A DNA stretch of 38,869 nt from the NCBI GenBank assembly GCA_007693325.1, contig REDW01000099.1, positions 1 to 38,869 of the forward strand, in the 5' to 3' direction. The notes under the pieces were generated by a model. The model saw nothing but the letters and a program-made list of their open reading frames with translations, was not told where the DNA came from and searched no databases. The stretch is from Spirochaetaceae bacterium (GTDB lineage Bacteria; Spirochaetota; Spirochaetia; DSM-27196; PWMO01). Shown in pieces: positions 1 to 8,300 of the stretch. How positions within the stretch are numbered: the first letter of the stretch is position 1; each line of letters starts with the position of its first letter. The position numbers were made by a program, and so were the translations under genes.

Positions 1-552
1 ATAGTCTTTGCCGGTGCGTCGCAGATGGTGGCGGTCACGATGCTGCAGGATCCCGCGGTACCGGTGATGCTGATTATCGTAACCACCGCCCTGATCAACC
101 TGCGTCACCTGCTGATGGGTGTCTCGATGGCGCCGCATCTGCGTGGCGCGCCGCGCGGGATGCAGGCGGCGGCGGCGTTCTTTATGATCGATGAGTCGTA
201 CGCACTGGCGATGAACCGCATGCAGCGCTTCGGTTTCGACATGCGCTACTACTTCACCTGCGGTGCAGTTTTTTTCTTCGGCTGGTCGCTGCTGACAGGC
301 GTGGGTATCGCGTTTGGGCAACTGATCGCCGATCCGTTTGCCCTGCCGCTGGATTTCATCATGCCGGCTACGTTTCTGGTGCTGGTGATGCCATTTCTCA
401 CCAATTGGCCCAGTATCCTGGCTGGCATTACCGCCGCGGTGACTGCTGTGCTCGGAGCACTGTTCCTGCCTGGCCACTGGTACATCGTGATTGCTGCCGT
501 TGTTGCCGCGGCGGTGGGCGCAGCCGCGGAAGGAGCCGGCGGTGCGGACTGA
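1..552 (+). CDS. azlC: AzlC family branched-chain amino acid exporter, large subunit (5' partial)
   Basis: This is the C-terminal part of the large membrane subunit of an AzlCD exporter, a family that exports branched-chain amino acids and their analogues. The reading frame is open from the first base of the window. It begins with the family motif FAGASQ, so the start codon lies upstream of the window. The visible part holds several hydrophobic membrane segments and the NLRHLLMG stretch typical of AzlC. The stop codon overlaps the start of azlD by a few bases, the usual azlCD arrangement and a sign of translational coupling. Substrate specificity cannot be read from the sequence. Confidence 0.85.
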   Translation: MVFAGASQMVAVTMLQDPAVPVMLIIVTTALINLRHLLMGVSMAPHLRGAPRGMQAAAAFFMIDESYALAMNRMQRFGFDMRYYFTCGAVFFFGWSLLTGVGIAFGQLIADPFALPLDFIMPATFLVLVMPFLTNWPSILAGITAAVTAVLGALFLPGHWYIVIAAVVAAAVGAAAEGAGGAD

Positions 553-874
553 GGTGATGTTGATGATTGCGGCTATGGGCGCGGTCACCTATCTGTCGCG
601 TATTGCCGGATTTGCCCTGGTCCGCGCGTTCGGTGTTCCGCCACTGCTGGCCCGCTGGTTGACCTACGTTCCGGTTGGTATCCTGACGGCTCTGATCGTT
701 CCAGCGCTGTTGATCCGTGATGGACAACTGCACGTTGGGCTTAACAATCACTATCTGGTTGCCGGTGCTATTGCGGCGGTGGTAGCGTACAAAACGCGCA
801 ACGTTCTGATAACCGTTGGTATCGGATTGACTGCAGTTCTTGCTCTGCAGTTGCTCGGCGGCGTTCCCGGGTAA
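542..874 (+). CDS. azlD: AzlD family branched-chain amino acid exporter, small subunit
   Basis: This 110-residue, almost wholly hydrophobic protein is the small partner of AzlC in a two-component branched-chain amino acid exporter. The N-terminal stretch with AVTYLSRIAGF matches the AzlD family. I chose the GTG at 542 because a good Shine-Dalgarno sequence (GGAAGGAG, 528-535) lies just upstream and because it overlaps the azlC stop codon at 550-552. A longer reading from 491 would add a charged tail inside azlC and has no ribosome site. The gene ends at a TAA that sits in the loop of a small intrinsic terminator. Confidence 0.85.
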   Translation: MRTEVMLMIAAMGAVTYLSRIAGFALVRAFGVPPLLARWLTYVPVGILTALIVPALLIRDGQLHVGLNNHYLVAGAIAAVVAYKTRNVLITVGIGLTAVLALQLLGGVPG

Positions 875-884
875 ACCCGGTTTT
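867..884 (+). terminator. Intrinsic terminator of azlCD
   Basis: A 5-bp GC stem (CCGGG at 867-871, CCCGG at 876-880) with a TAAA loop is followed directly by TTTT (881-884). The azlD stop codon lies in the loop. The stem is short, but the position is right. It is one of very few hairpin-plus-T-tract signals in the window. Confidence 0.6.
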
Positions 885-893
885 CCGTCCGGC

Positions 894-922
894 TTGCTCC
901 CGGCTGCAAAACGCCGTATTCT
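894..922 (+). promoter_or_regulatory. Promoter of hisJ-like gene
   Basis: The -35 box TTGCTC (894-899), a 17-base spacer and the -10 box TATTCT (917-922) give a predicted start near 929. A Shine-Dalgarno AAGGAG (936-941) and the GTG start at 947 follow. The same -35 hexamer precedes the glycogen synthase gene. Confidence 0.5.
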
Positions 923-946
923 CTCAAGAGTTACCAAGGAGATTAT

Positions 947-1762
947 GTGATATTTGACTGCCATATGCACACGCCGCTGTGCGGCCACGCAACCGGTACT
1001 CCTGAGCAGTACATCGATGCAGCGCGAGCCAGAGGAGTCGAGCTGCTGACGTTTACCTGCCACGTGCCGATGGCTAACCCGGGCTTTGGTACCCGCAACA
1101 CCCGCATGGCAGCAGATGACCTGCCGCGCTACTGCGAGATGATTGAAGCTGCCAGGGAATACGGGCAGGAGGTGGGGGTGCGCGTTCTGCTCGGCATTGA
1201 AGCCGAGGTGTTCCCCGATGAAGCCGAGATGGCCCGCATGGATGAGACACTCGCTCGCTATTCATTCGATTTTGTGCTCGGTTCGCTGCACCACCAGTTA
1301 CCGGTCTATCGTGAGCGCATTCGGCAACACGGTCTGTCCAGCGACGCTGCGATTATCGCTGATCATTTTGAGTCGCTGACCTACGCTGCCTCCACCGGCC
1401 GTTACGATAGCTTTGCGCATCCGGATCTGATTCGCATCTACGGTACCGTCAAGCCGTTCGAACCGCTGCAGTTTGAATCGGTTATCCGTGAATTTCTCAG
1501 TGCTGCAGCCGAGAACGGCACCTGCATTGAGGTGAACACCAGTGGCTTCACCAAGGGTGTCTTCGAGATTCAACCACGTCCACAGATCCTTGACTGGGCG
1601 CAACAGGCAGGCGTTCAGCTGACCCTGGGATCGGACGCACATCGACCGGATTCGGTGGGACAGCATTTCTCGCAGGCGTACGCCGCAATACGCGCGGCTG
1701 GGTTTGATCTGCTCTGCTATTTTGAAGCCGGACGCAAGACGGAGGTATCGATACCATCATGA
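947..1762 (+). CDS. PHP-domain phosphatase, histidinol-phosphatase (HisJ) family
   Basis: This is a 271-residue metal-dependent phosphoesterase of the PHP superfamily, HisJ/HisK type. That family removes phosphate from L-histidinol phosphate in histidine synthesis. Metal ligands are visible: His6 and His8 in DCHMHT, His14, His39 in FTCH, a Glu in GIEAEVF, a His pair in SLHHQL, and the C-terminal GSDAH motif. The length is normal for the family. The GTG start at 947 is supported by AAGGAG five bases upstream. The stop overlaps the next gene by ATGA. No other his genes are present, so the substrate is inferred from family only; a related phosphoester is possible. Confidence 0.8.
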   Translation: MIFDCHMHTPLCGHATGTPEQYIDAARARGVELLTFTCHVPMANPGFGTRNTRMAADDLPRYCEMIEAAREYGQEVGVRVLLGIEAEVFPDEAEMARMDETLARYSFDFVLGSLHHQLPVYRERIRQHGLSSDAAIIADHFESLTYAASTGRYDSFAHPDLIRIYGTVKPFEPLQFESVIREFLSAAAENGTCIEVNTSGFTKGVFEIQPRPQILDWAQQAGVQLTLGSDAHRPDSVGQHFSQAYAAIRAAGFDLLCYFEAGRKTEVSIPS

Positions 1763-2763
1763 GTAAGAAAACAGCGCGAGTTGCCGTCATCGGTGCAGGC
1801 GTTTCCGGGTTGACCGCGCGCCGCATCCTGCGCAGCGCCGGTGCTGCGGTTGATACGTTTGACAAGGGCAGGGGGCCCGGCGGCCGGATCAGCCGCCGCC
1901 GTGAGGGCGAATACCAGTTTGATCACGGAACACAGTACTTCACTGCAACCAGTGCCGAGTTCACGGCGCTTGTTAAGCGGTGGCAAGAACAGTCCGTGGT
2001 GGTGCCGTGGCGGCCGCGCATCGGTACGCTGCAGGACGGCCGATGGACCGAGAAGCACGGTGGTCCCGAGCGCTACGTCGGTGTTCCCGCAATGAACGAG
2101 CCGGCCAGGGCGCTGGCCGGTGAGGTTGACGGGAAAATCAACTACCAGTGCCGTATCGAGTCACTCCAGCATGCTCCGCAATCGGGTTGGACGCTTGGCG
2201 ACGACAGTGGCGTGCAGCACGAAGGTTACGACTGGGTGGTGATCTCCACGCCGCCGGCGCAGGTATTGCCGATGCTGAAGCTGCCTTCGCCGGTGCGTCC
2301 CATTCTCGGTGGTGCGGTTATTGATCCCTGCTGGGCCGTAATGGCGGTATTTGATCCCGCGCTCGAGATCGAGTGGGATGCGGCTTTTGTCCAGAAGGGG
2401 CCGCTGTCGTGGGCTGCGCGCAACGGCAGCAAGCCGGGGCGCCCTGATCACGACGCCTGGGTACTACACGCCACCGCTGAGTGGTCACGGCGCTTTGTTG
2501 AGAACGATAAAGAGTGGGTAGCCGAACAGCTTGTGGCTGCGTTTTTTGACGCCCTGGCGCGGCAGCCGCAGTCTCCGAGCTGGCGCGCCGCCCACCGGTG
2601 GCGCTACGCGCGCCCGCGGACTCAGTTGCCCGACGGCTACTGGTGGGACCCGGCCGTTGGCCTGGGGCTCTGTGGTGACTGGTGTATCGGCGGCCGCGTC
2701 GAGAGCGCGTTCAGCAGCGCCCGACTGCTGTGCGAGCAGATCATCGCTCGCATCAGCGCGTAG
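1759..2763 (+). CDS. NAD(P)/FAD-dependent oxidoreductase, renalase-like
   Basis: This 334-residue flavoprotein has an N-terminal Rossmann dinucleotide-binding motif VIGAGVSGLTA (about residues 10-20). It continues with FDKGRGPGGR, in which the acidic residue after strand 2 would bind the FAD ribose, and the DHGTQYFTA motif seen in renalase-like amine oxidases of bacteria. Near the C-terminus GLGLCGDWCIGGRVESA matches the usual second flavin-contact motif. The protein has no signal peptide and is probably cytoplasmic. It overlaps the PHP phosphatase gene by four bases (ATGA), so the two are very likely co-transcribed. The substrate is unknown. The gene ends 12 bases from a convergent gene. Confidence 0.75.
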   Translation: MSKKTARVAVIGAGVSGLTARRILRSAGAAVDTFDKGRGPGGRISRRREGEYQFDHGTQYFTATSAEFTALVKRWQEQSVVVPWRPRIGTLQDGRWTEKHGGPERYVGVPAMNEPARALAGEVDGKINYQCRIESLQHAPQSGWTLGDDSGVQHEGYDWVVISTPPAQVLPMLKLPSPVRPILGGAVIDPCWAVMAVFDPALEIEWDAAFVQKGPLSWAARNGSKPGRPDHDAWVLHATAEWSRRFVENDKEWVAEQLVAAFFDALARQPQSPSWRAAHRWRYARPRTQLPDGYWWDPAVGLGLCGDWCIGGRVESAFSSARLLCEQIIARISA

Positions 2764-2775
2764 CCCGCCTCCTGA

Positions 2776-3453
2776 TCAGCGGCTGTCGGCAACGGGTGGT
2801 GTTGCCGCCGGCTTTGCGCCTGTCGATTTCCTGCCGGCAGGCTTGCTGGGCGGAGGTGCCGCAATCCGGTAGACCAGGATAGCAGTGTAAAGCAGCATCA
2901 GGATTACAAATAGTATCCGGACTGCGATGTAGCCGCGTACCGTTGTCCCGAGCATGATGGCGTGAAAGAAGGCCAATGGGAAAACCAGGTACGCCAGCAG
3001 GTGCATCTTCTTCCAGGTGTTGTACTGAAACTTCAGCGGCTTGAAGAACCACGACGCAATTACGGCGATAATCAGCAGGAACAGTGCGGTGATCCCGAGC
3101 AGCTTGGGTGTGTTGAAAATGATGCGCTGGTAATCCACCAGGTCGGCAACCAGCATGATGACTCCATGAAAAAGGATCAGTATGAACCCCAGCTTGCCGA
3201 GACTGCGGTGCTGCGTCAGCAGTTTGCCCCGCGGAGCGACCTTTTCCATGATCGGCAGCCGCGCGGCAAGGACAAACTGGTAGAACATCATGATGAACCC
3301 CACCAGCGCCATAACCCTGGCGGGATGATACAGCCACAGAATTGCAGCTACCTCTTGCGTTGCCGAAAACTCGTTGACCACGCTTATGGTCCAGTAGGCA
3401 ACCGGCATCAGGGGTAGCAGTATTGCTGCAATCACCAGATGTTTTGCTTTCAT
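2776..3453 (-). CDS. Ferric reductase-like transmembrane heme protein
   Basis: This is a 225-residue integral membrane protein with about six hydrophobic segments and a Lys/Pro-rich C-terminal tail. Paired histidines in successive helices (LGFILILFHG, KKMHLLAYLVFPLAFFHA) fit the two b-type heme sites of the ferric-reductase-like/YedZ (MsrQ) domain. Members pass electrons across the membrane, to iron or to methionine sulfoxide reductase MsrP. No msrP or flavin domain is present here, so the partner is unknown. I chose the ATG at 3453: the reading frame runs 14 codons further upstream, but that part is not hydrophobic and overlaps the predicted promoter. No Shine-Dalgarno is present; the transcript is probably leaderless. 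Confidence 0.75.
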   Translation of the reverse strand: MKAKHLVIAAILLPLMPVAYWTISVVNEFSATQEVAAILWLYHPARVMALVGFIMMFYQFVLAARLPIMEKVAPRGKLLTQHRSLGKLGFILILFHGVIMLVADLVDYQRIIFNTPKLLGITALFLLIIAVIASWFFKPLKFQYNTWKKMHLLAYLVFPLAFFHAIMLGTTVRGYIAVRILFVILMLLYTAILVYRIAAPPPSKPAGRKSTGAKPAATPPVADSR

Positions 3454-3461
3454 GATGCAGC

Positions 3462-3492
3462 AGTATAGCATACGATCAGCATCGCTGATCAA
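3462..3492 (-). promoter_or_regulatory. Promoter with palindromic operator, ferric-reductase-like gene
   Basis: On the minus strand TTGATC (3487-3492) and TATACT (3462-3467) are separated by 19 bases. A perfect 7-bp dyad GATCAGC-N3-GCTGATC (3474-3490) lies in the spacer and touches the -35 box. The predicted +1 is within two bases of the ATG at 3453. A long spacer containing a dyad recalls MerR-type promoters, but the dyad is off-centre. Confidence 0.4.
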
Positions 3493-3513
3493 CACTCCGG
3501 CCGGCCCAGCGCT

Positions 3514-4530
3514 TCAGCGCGTCAGGAGTAGCGGCTGTTGTGTGGCGCGCCGCGGTGACCGCAACGGAGTGCGCAGACGCCGGGCGTAGGACGCAACCCA
3601 GCGGTTCGACCAGCCAAAAAGCGTACTGCAGCGCACGATGTGCCTCACTTCGCTGCGCGCTATCTTGACATTCCCGTTGAACACGTCCGGATTGGCGTCG
3701 CTGATGGCTACCGTGCGTATCGCCAGCAACATCGGCCAGATGCACGCCAGGCGAATCCGGTAGAGTGTTCGCGGCAACAGCTGAACGTAACCGAGTGCGG
3801 CTTGCAGGTGGCGTTCTGCCTTGGCTACCAGCCGGTTCAGCACCGCCAGGGCTTCAGTGCGGTGGCGCGGATCGAAAAGCTGTTCACGCGTGATTCCCGC
3901 CTGGCGGCAGAAGCTCTCAGGCACGTAGATCCAGCCGCGCTCGAAGTCTTTGCGCAAGCCGCGGATGATGTTGACCGTTTGCAGGGCCAGGCCGGTTTCG
4001 CGGGCCAACGGCATCAGGCGATGCAGACGTGCCCGAATCTGCGCAGAATGATAGGCAAAGACTTCGGTGGACAGGTATCCCACGCGGCCGGCAACCTCGT
4101 GCATATAGTCGTCCATGTCTGCTTCGGTCTCGATCTGCGGTCCGCGCGACAGCCAGCGCGCCATACCTTTGGTTGAACGACGCACGTGGAAGAGTATGGT
4201 ATCTCGCAGTTGATCCGGTAGTGCTCGCACTTGCTGCAGGATATCTCCGGCCTGAATCGCCGCCTGATAATCGACTTCGTGCTGTGCCGGGAATCTGCGG
4301 ATACTGCGCTCGAGTTCGGTAGCCCGGCGGTTATCGCCAATGACGTTGTGCCACAGTTCAAGCAGGTGTACCTTCTCAGCGGGCGTCAGGACGTTTGTGT
4401 CTTCCAGATAGTCCGAGACGCGCAGCAGCAGATACGCGAGACAGAGCGAGTTACCAAGCTCTGCCGGCAGGCTGCGAATAGAAGGGTAGAAGGTCCGGCT
4501 GGTGAGCCGCAGCAGATTCCAGCAATTCAT
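3514..4530 (-). CDS. Squalene/phytoene synthase family protein
   Basis: This 338-residue trans-isoprenyl diphosphate synthase family member would condense two prenyl diphosphates head to head, the first step towards squalene, hopanoids or carotenoids. It has the early motif TSRTFYPSIR, the first Asp-rich motif DYLED (residues 40-44), and the second region NIIRGLRKDFERGWIYVP about 150 residues later. Both regions would bind Mg-diphosphate. Length is normal. No desaturase or squalene-hopene cyclase lies nearby, so the product cannot be fixed. A TATGAT box (4545-4550, minus) would give a leader of about eight bases and no ribosome site is seen. The gene runs divergently from the membrane protein at 4653. 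Confidence 0.8.
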   Translation of the reverse strand: MNCWNLLRLTSRTFYPSIRSLPAELGNSLCLAYLLLRVSDYLEDTNVLTPAEKVHLLELWHNVIGDNRRATELERSIRRFPAQHEVDYQAAIQAGDILQQVRALPDQLRDTILFHVRRSTKGMARWLSRGPQIETEADMDDYMHEVAGRVGYLSTEVFAYHSAQIRARLHRLMPLARETGLALQTVNIIRGLRKDFERGWIYVPESFCRQAGITREQLFDPRHRTEALAVLNRLVAKAERHLQAALGYVQLLPRTLYRIRLACIWPMLLAIRTVAISDANPDVFNGNVKIARSEVRHIVRCSTLFGWSNRWVASYARRLRTPLRSPRRATQQPLLLTR

Positions 4531-4584
4531 GACAGCTTCAGTCTATCATACTGGCGCCAATCAACAAACCGGCGATTGCTGTTC

Positions 4585-4613
4585 TTGCATTGTGGCTACT
4601 GAGAGCGTATTAT
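4585..4613 (+). promoter_or_regulatory. Promoter of the membrane protein-uvrA operon
   Basis: TTGCAT (4585-4590), 17 bases, then TATTAT (4608-4613). A Shine-Dalgarno AAGGAG (4641-4646) and the ATG at 4653 follow. This is a good sigma70-type match and the likely promoter for the tandem uvrA as well, since no other is seen before it. Confidence 0.55.
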
Positions 4614-4652
4614 AAGGGAACAGAGAGATAACCACGGATTAAGGAGCGTACA

Positions 4653-5375
4653 ATGAAAATCAGAAATCTACTGCAGGAAGGAGTGAGCATCGGCAAGAGC
4701 AACATCATGCTCTTTGTTCCGGTTCTTGCCTCGTCCATTGTCATCTGGCTCTTGATGCTGATTACCATGGGCGGAGCGGGAATGTTCATGGTCAGCGGCG
4801 CCCAGAGTCCGGAAGCTATGGCCACCGGAGTGGCAACCGCGTTTGGCGGTATGGCGCTGGTTGCGATCGTTGGCGCCATCCTGACCATGCTGGCGCACGG
4901 TATGACGGTTGTGATGGTCGGCAAGGCGCTGGACGGGCAACAGGTTGACCTGAAGAGCGCGTGGAACAAGACGCTGCAACGGATCGTTCCACTGCTGCTG
5001 GCTTCAGTAGTTGTCGGCGTGCTGTTTGGTATCGGCATGATGCTGATTGTACTACCCGGCCTGGTGGTTGCCTTCTTCCTGATGTTCACCTTCGTGGCGG
5101 TCATGACCGACGAGAAGGGAGCATTCGAGTCGATCGGCGCCAGTTTCTCGCTGGTCAAGTCCCGGCTCGGCGATTGTGTGATTTTCTTCCTGCTGCTGAT
5201 TGCGGTAGGCTTTGTGTTTGGCGTGCTGAACGTGATACTAGGCCTGATACCGGTGCTGGGGCAGATTCTCGGTATGATTCTTTCCGCGCTCTACACAGGC
5301 TACGTTTCGATTCTGCTTGTGATGGCGTATCGTGATTTCCAGAGTCCCGCCGCTACCGACGAGCCCCTGACCTGA
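4653..5375 (+). CDS. Multi-pass membrane protein of unknown function
   Basis: This is a 240-residue protein with about six hydrophobic segments and few charged loops. Its make-up resembles bacterial membrane proteins grouped with the glycerophosphodiester phosphodiesterase membrane domain or DUF6159-like families, but I see no catalytic motif. The loop with MTDEKGAFESIGASFSLV between segments is typical of such proteins. The ATG has a clear AAGGAG six bases upstream and a strong promoter. The stop TGA (5373-5375) overlaps the in-frame CTG at 5372 of the tandem uvrA by CTGA. The two genes are therefore in one transcript and probably translationally coupled. Confidence 0.65.
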   Translation: MKIRNLLQEGVSIGKSNIMLFVPVLASSIVIWLLMLITMGGAGMFMVSGAQSPEAMATGVATAFGGMALVAIVGAILTMLAHGMTVVMVGKALDGQQVDLKSAWNKTLQRIVPLLLASVVVGVLFGIGMMLIVLPGLVVAFFLMFTFVAVMTDEKGAFESIGASFSLVKSRLGDCVIFFLLLIAVGFVFGVLNVILGLIPVLGQILGMILSALYTGYVSILLVMAYRDFQSPAATDEPLT

Positions 5376-8300
5376 TCCGCATACCCCGGGGCGCCAACTG
5401 CGCCCCGGACTCCGGCGCTGCTGAAATCACCGTCCGGGGCGCCCGCCAGAATAATCTCAAAGGTATCGATGTCCATCTGCCGCTACGCAAGCTGATCGTA
5501 ATCACCGGGGTCAGCGGTTCGGGCAAATCGTCATTGGCCTTCGACACGCTGTACGCTGAAGGGCAGCGGCGTTATGTCGAGACGTTTTCGGCCTACACCA
5601 GGCAGTTTCTCGACCGCATGGACAAGCCACAGGTCGAACGGATCGATGGTATCCCCCCGGCGATTGCGGTAGACCAGACCAATCCGGTGCGGACGTCGCG
5701 TTCGACCGTTGGCACCATGACCGAGCTCAACGATCATCTGAAGCTGTTGTTTGCGCGTGCATCACAGCTTGTCTGCCGCAACTGCTCGCAGCCGGTTACA
5801 CGAGATACGCCGCAATCCGCAGTAGATTCGATCTTTGCCGACCTCGGCGGCAACGCTACGCGCCTGGTGGTAACCTTTCCGGTTGGCGTTCCAACGGCGT
5901 TCTCCGAGGATGAGATAATCAAACTCCTTGCGGAGCAGGGCTACCGCACGATCCACTCGCGCAGCGACGCTGTGCTGGAGGTTGCTCAGGATCGTACCAC
6001 GCTGACGGAACCTAATCGCCAGCGCATTATCGAAGCGGTTGAAGCCGCGATGCAGCACGGTCACGGCCGCGCAGCAATCTGGCCGGTTGGCGGTAGGACG
6101 CCCGCGCAGCAGCCGTATCGCTTCTCGCGCGATCTGCACTGCGCCCGCTGTGACATTGACTACCGAGATCCGGTTCCCAACCTGTTTTCGTTCAACTCAC
6201 CGCTGGGCGCGTGCCCCGAATGCCGCGGCTTTGGCCGCATTATCGATATCGACCTTGACCTGATTGTTCCAGACAAGCGTGCAACGCTGGCCGAGGGTGC
6301 CGTCCGACCGTGGCAGAGCAGCAGCTACCGCGAGTGTCAGGCCGACCTGCAGAAGTTTGCCCGTCTGCGCGGTGTGCCTCTGAATGTTGCCTGGCGTGAC
6401 CTCAGCGACGCGCAGCGTAACTGGGTGATCGAGGGTGAGGGCGAATGGGACGACGGGGTCTGGTACGGGGTGCGCCGATTCTTTAACTGGCTGGAGTCCA
6501 GAAGCTACAAGATGCACATCCGCGTGCTGCTCTCCAGGTATCGCGCCTATACCGTGTGCAGCAGTTGCAACGGGGCGCGGCTGAAGTCGGAAGCGCTGGA
6601 TTTCCGCGTAGACGGGCTATCGATCCACGACCTCATGCAGCTGTCGATTGACCGCGTGATGAGCTTCTTCGATGAATTGCGTCCCGGCGGTGCGCTGGAC
6701 GAGGCCACCGGGCTGCTGTTGAACGAGATTCGCACGCGGCTGCGCTACCTGGTGGAAGTAGGAGTCGGCTATCTGACGCTTGACCGCCAGTCGCGCACGC
6801 TCAGCGGTGGCGAGGTGCAGCGCATCAACCTTACAACTGCACTCGGTACATCGCTGGTCAACACCCTGTTTGTGCTCGATGAGCCGAGCATCGGGCTGCA
6901 TCAGCGCGACATGCGGCAGCTGATATCGATCCTTACCCGGCTGCGAGATCTCGGCAACACGATCGTAGTGGTGGAGCATGATCCGGAGGTTATCCGTGCG
7001 GCCGACATGGTCATCGACATGGGGCCGCAGGCGGGCGAGCACGGCGGCGAGGTGGTGTTTCAGGGTAGCGTGGCCCGGCTGTTGCGTGCGCCGCACTCAT
7101 TAACCGCCGATTACCTTTGCGGCCGGCGGCACGTTGCTGCACCGTCGGCAGCCGGCGCGTCTGCTGAAGCTGTGACTGCGGGGGCTATAGAAATCCATGG
7201 CGCCTGCGAACACAACTTGAAGCAGATTGACGTAACGCTGCCGTTGCAGCGGCTGGTAGCCGTGAGCGGGGTGAGCGGGTCGGGTAAGTCGACACTGGTG
7301 CAGAACGTCCTGTACAACGCGGTTTGCGCTGCCATGGGCCGCCCGGCCGAGACGCCCGGGCGGCACCGCGACATCGCCGGATTGGAGTTGATCGACAACG
7401 TAGTACTGGTAGACCAGTCTTCTATCGGTAAGACCACTCGATCCAACCCGGCAAGCTATGTAGGCGCGTTGGACGCTATCCGTGCGCTGTTTGCCGCGCA
7501 TGCGGTTTCGCTGCAGCGCGGTTACCGTGCCGGCACGTTCAGTTTCAACTCTGGAAACGGGCGCTGCCCGACGTGTGGCGGCAACGGGTTTGAGCACATC
7601 GAGATGCAGTTCCTGAGCGATATCTACGTGCGCTGCCCGGATTGCAGCGGTACGCGCTACCGCCCGGAAATTCTCGATGTCAAGCTGACCGCGCCGGACG
7701 CAGTGGCGCCGGACGGGGAGATACCTGCGGCGGCCTCAATTGCCGATGTGCTGGCGATGACCGTTGACGCCGCGTGCCGGTTCTTTGCCGATCAGCCGCG
7801 GGTGCTGCGTGCAATGGAGCCGCTGCGCGACGTAGGGCTCGGTTACCTGCGGCTCGGCCAGCCTGTTCCCACGCTCAGCGGCGGTGAGGCTCAGCGACTG
7901 AAACTGGCCGGCCATCTGGCGCAGTCGCAAACCAGGAAAGGCCGCGAGTCGAGCACCCTTTTTCTGCTTGACGAACCGACCACCGGGCTGCACTTCGACG
8001 ATATCGAAGTACTCCTGCGTGCGTTGCGTGCGCTGATTGATGTCGGTCACTCGGTGGTAGTGATCGAACACAACCTGGACGTAGTGCTGGCTGCGGACTG
8101 GGTAGTGGATCTCGGGCCCGAGGGAGGCGAGGCAGGCGGACACGTTGTAGCGTGCGACACTCCCGCACGGCTGATAACCGAGGGCCAGGGACACACCGCC
8201 GTGGCTCTGCGGGCCTACGCGGCGCAACTGGCGCAGGGAAACGTCGAACTCGCGGTTGCCGAAGCAGCTGACGGCATAGAGGCGCGCTCAGCTCCTTGCG

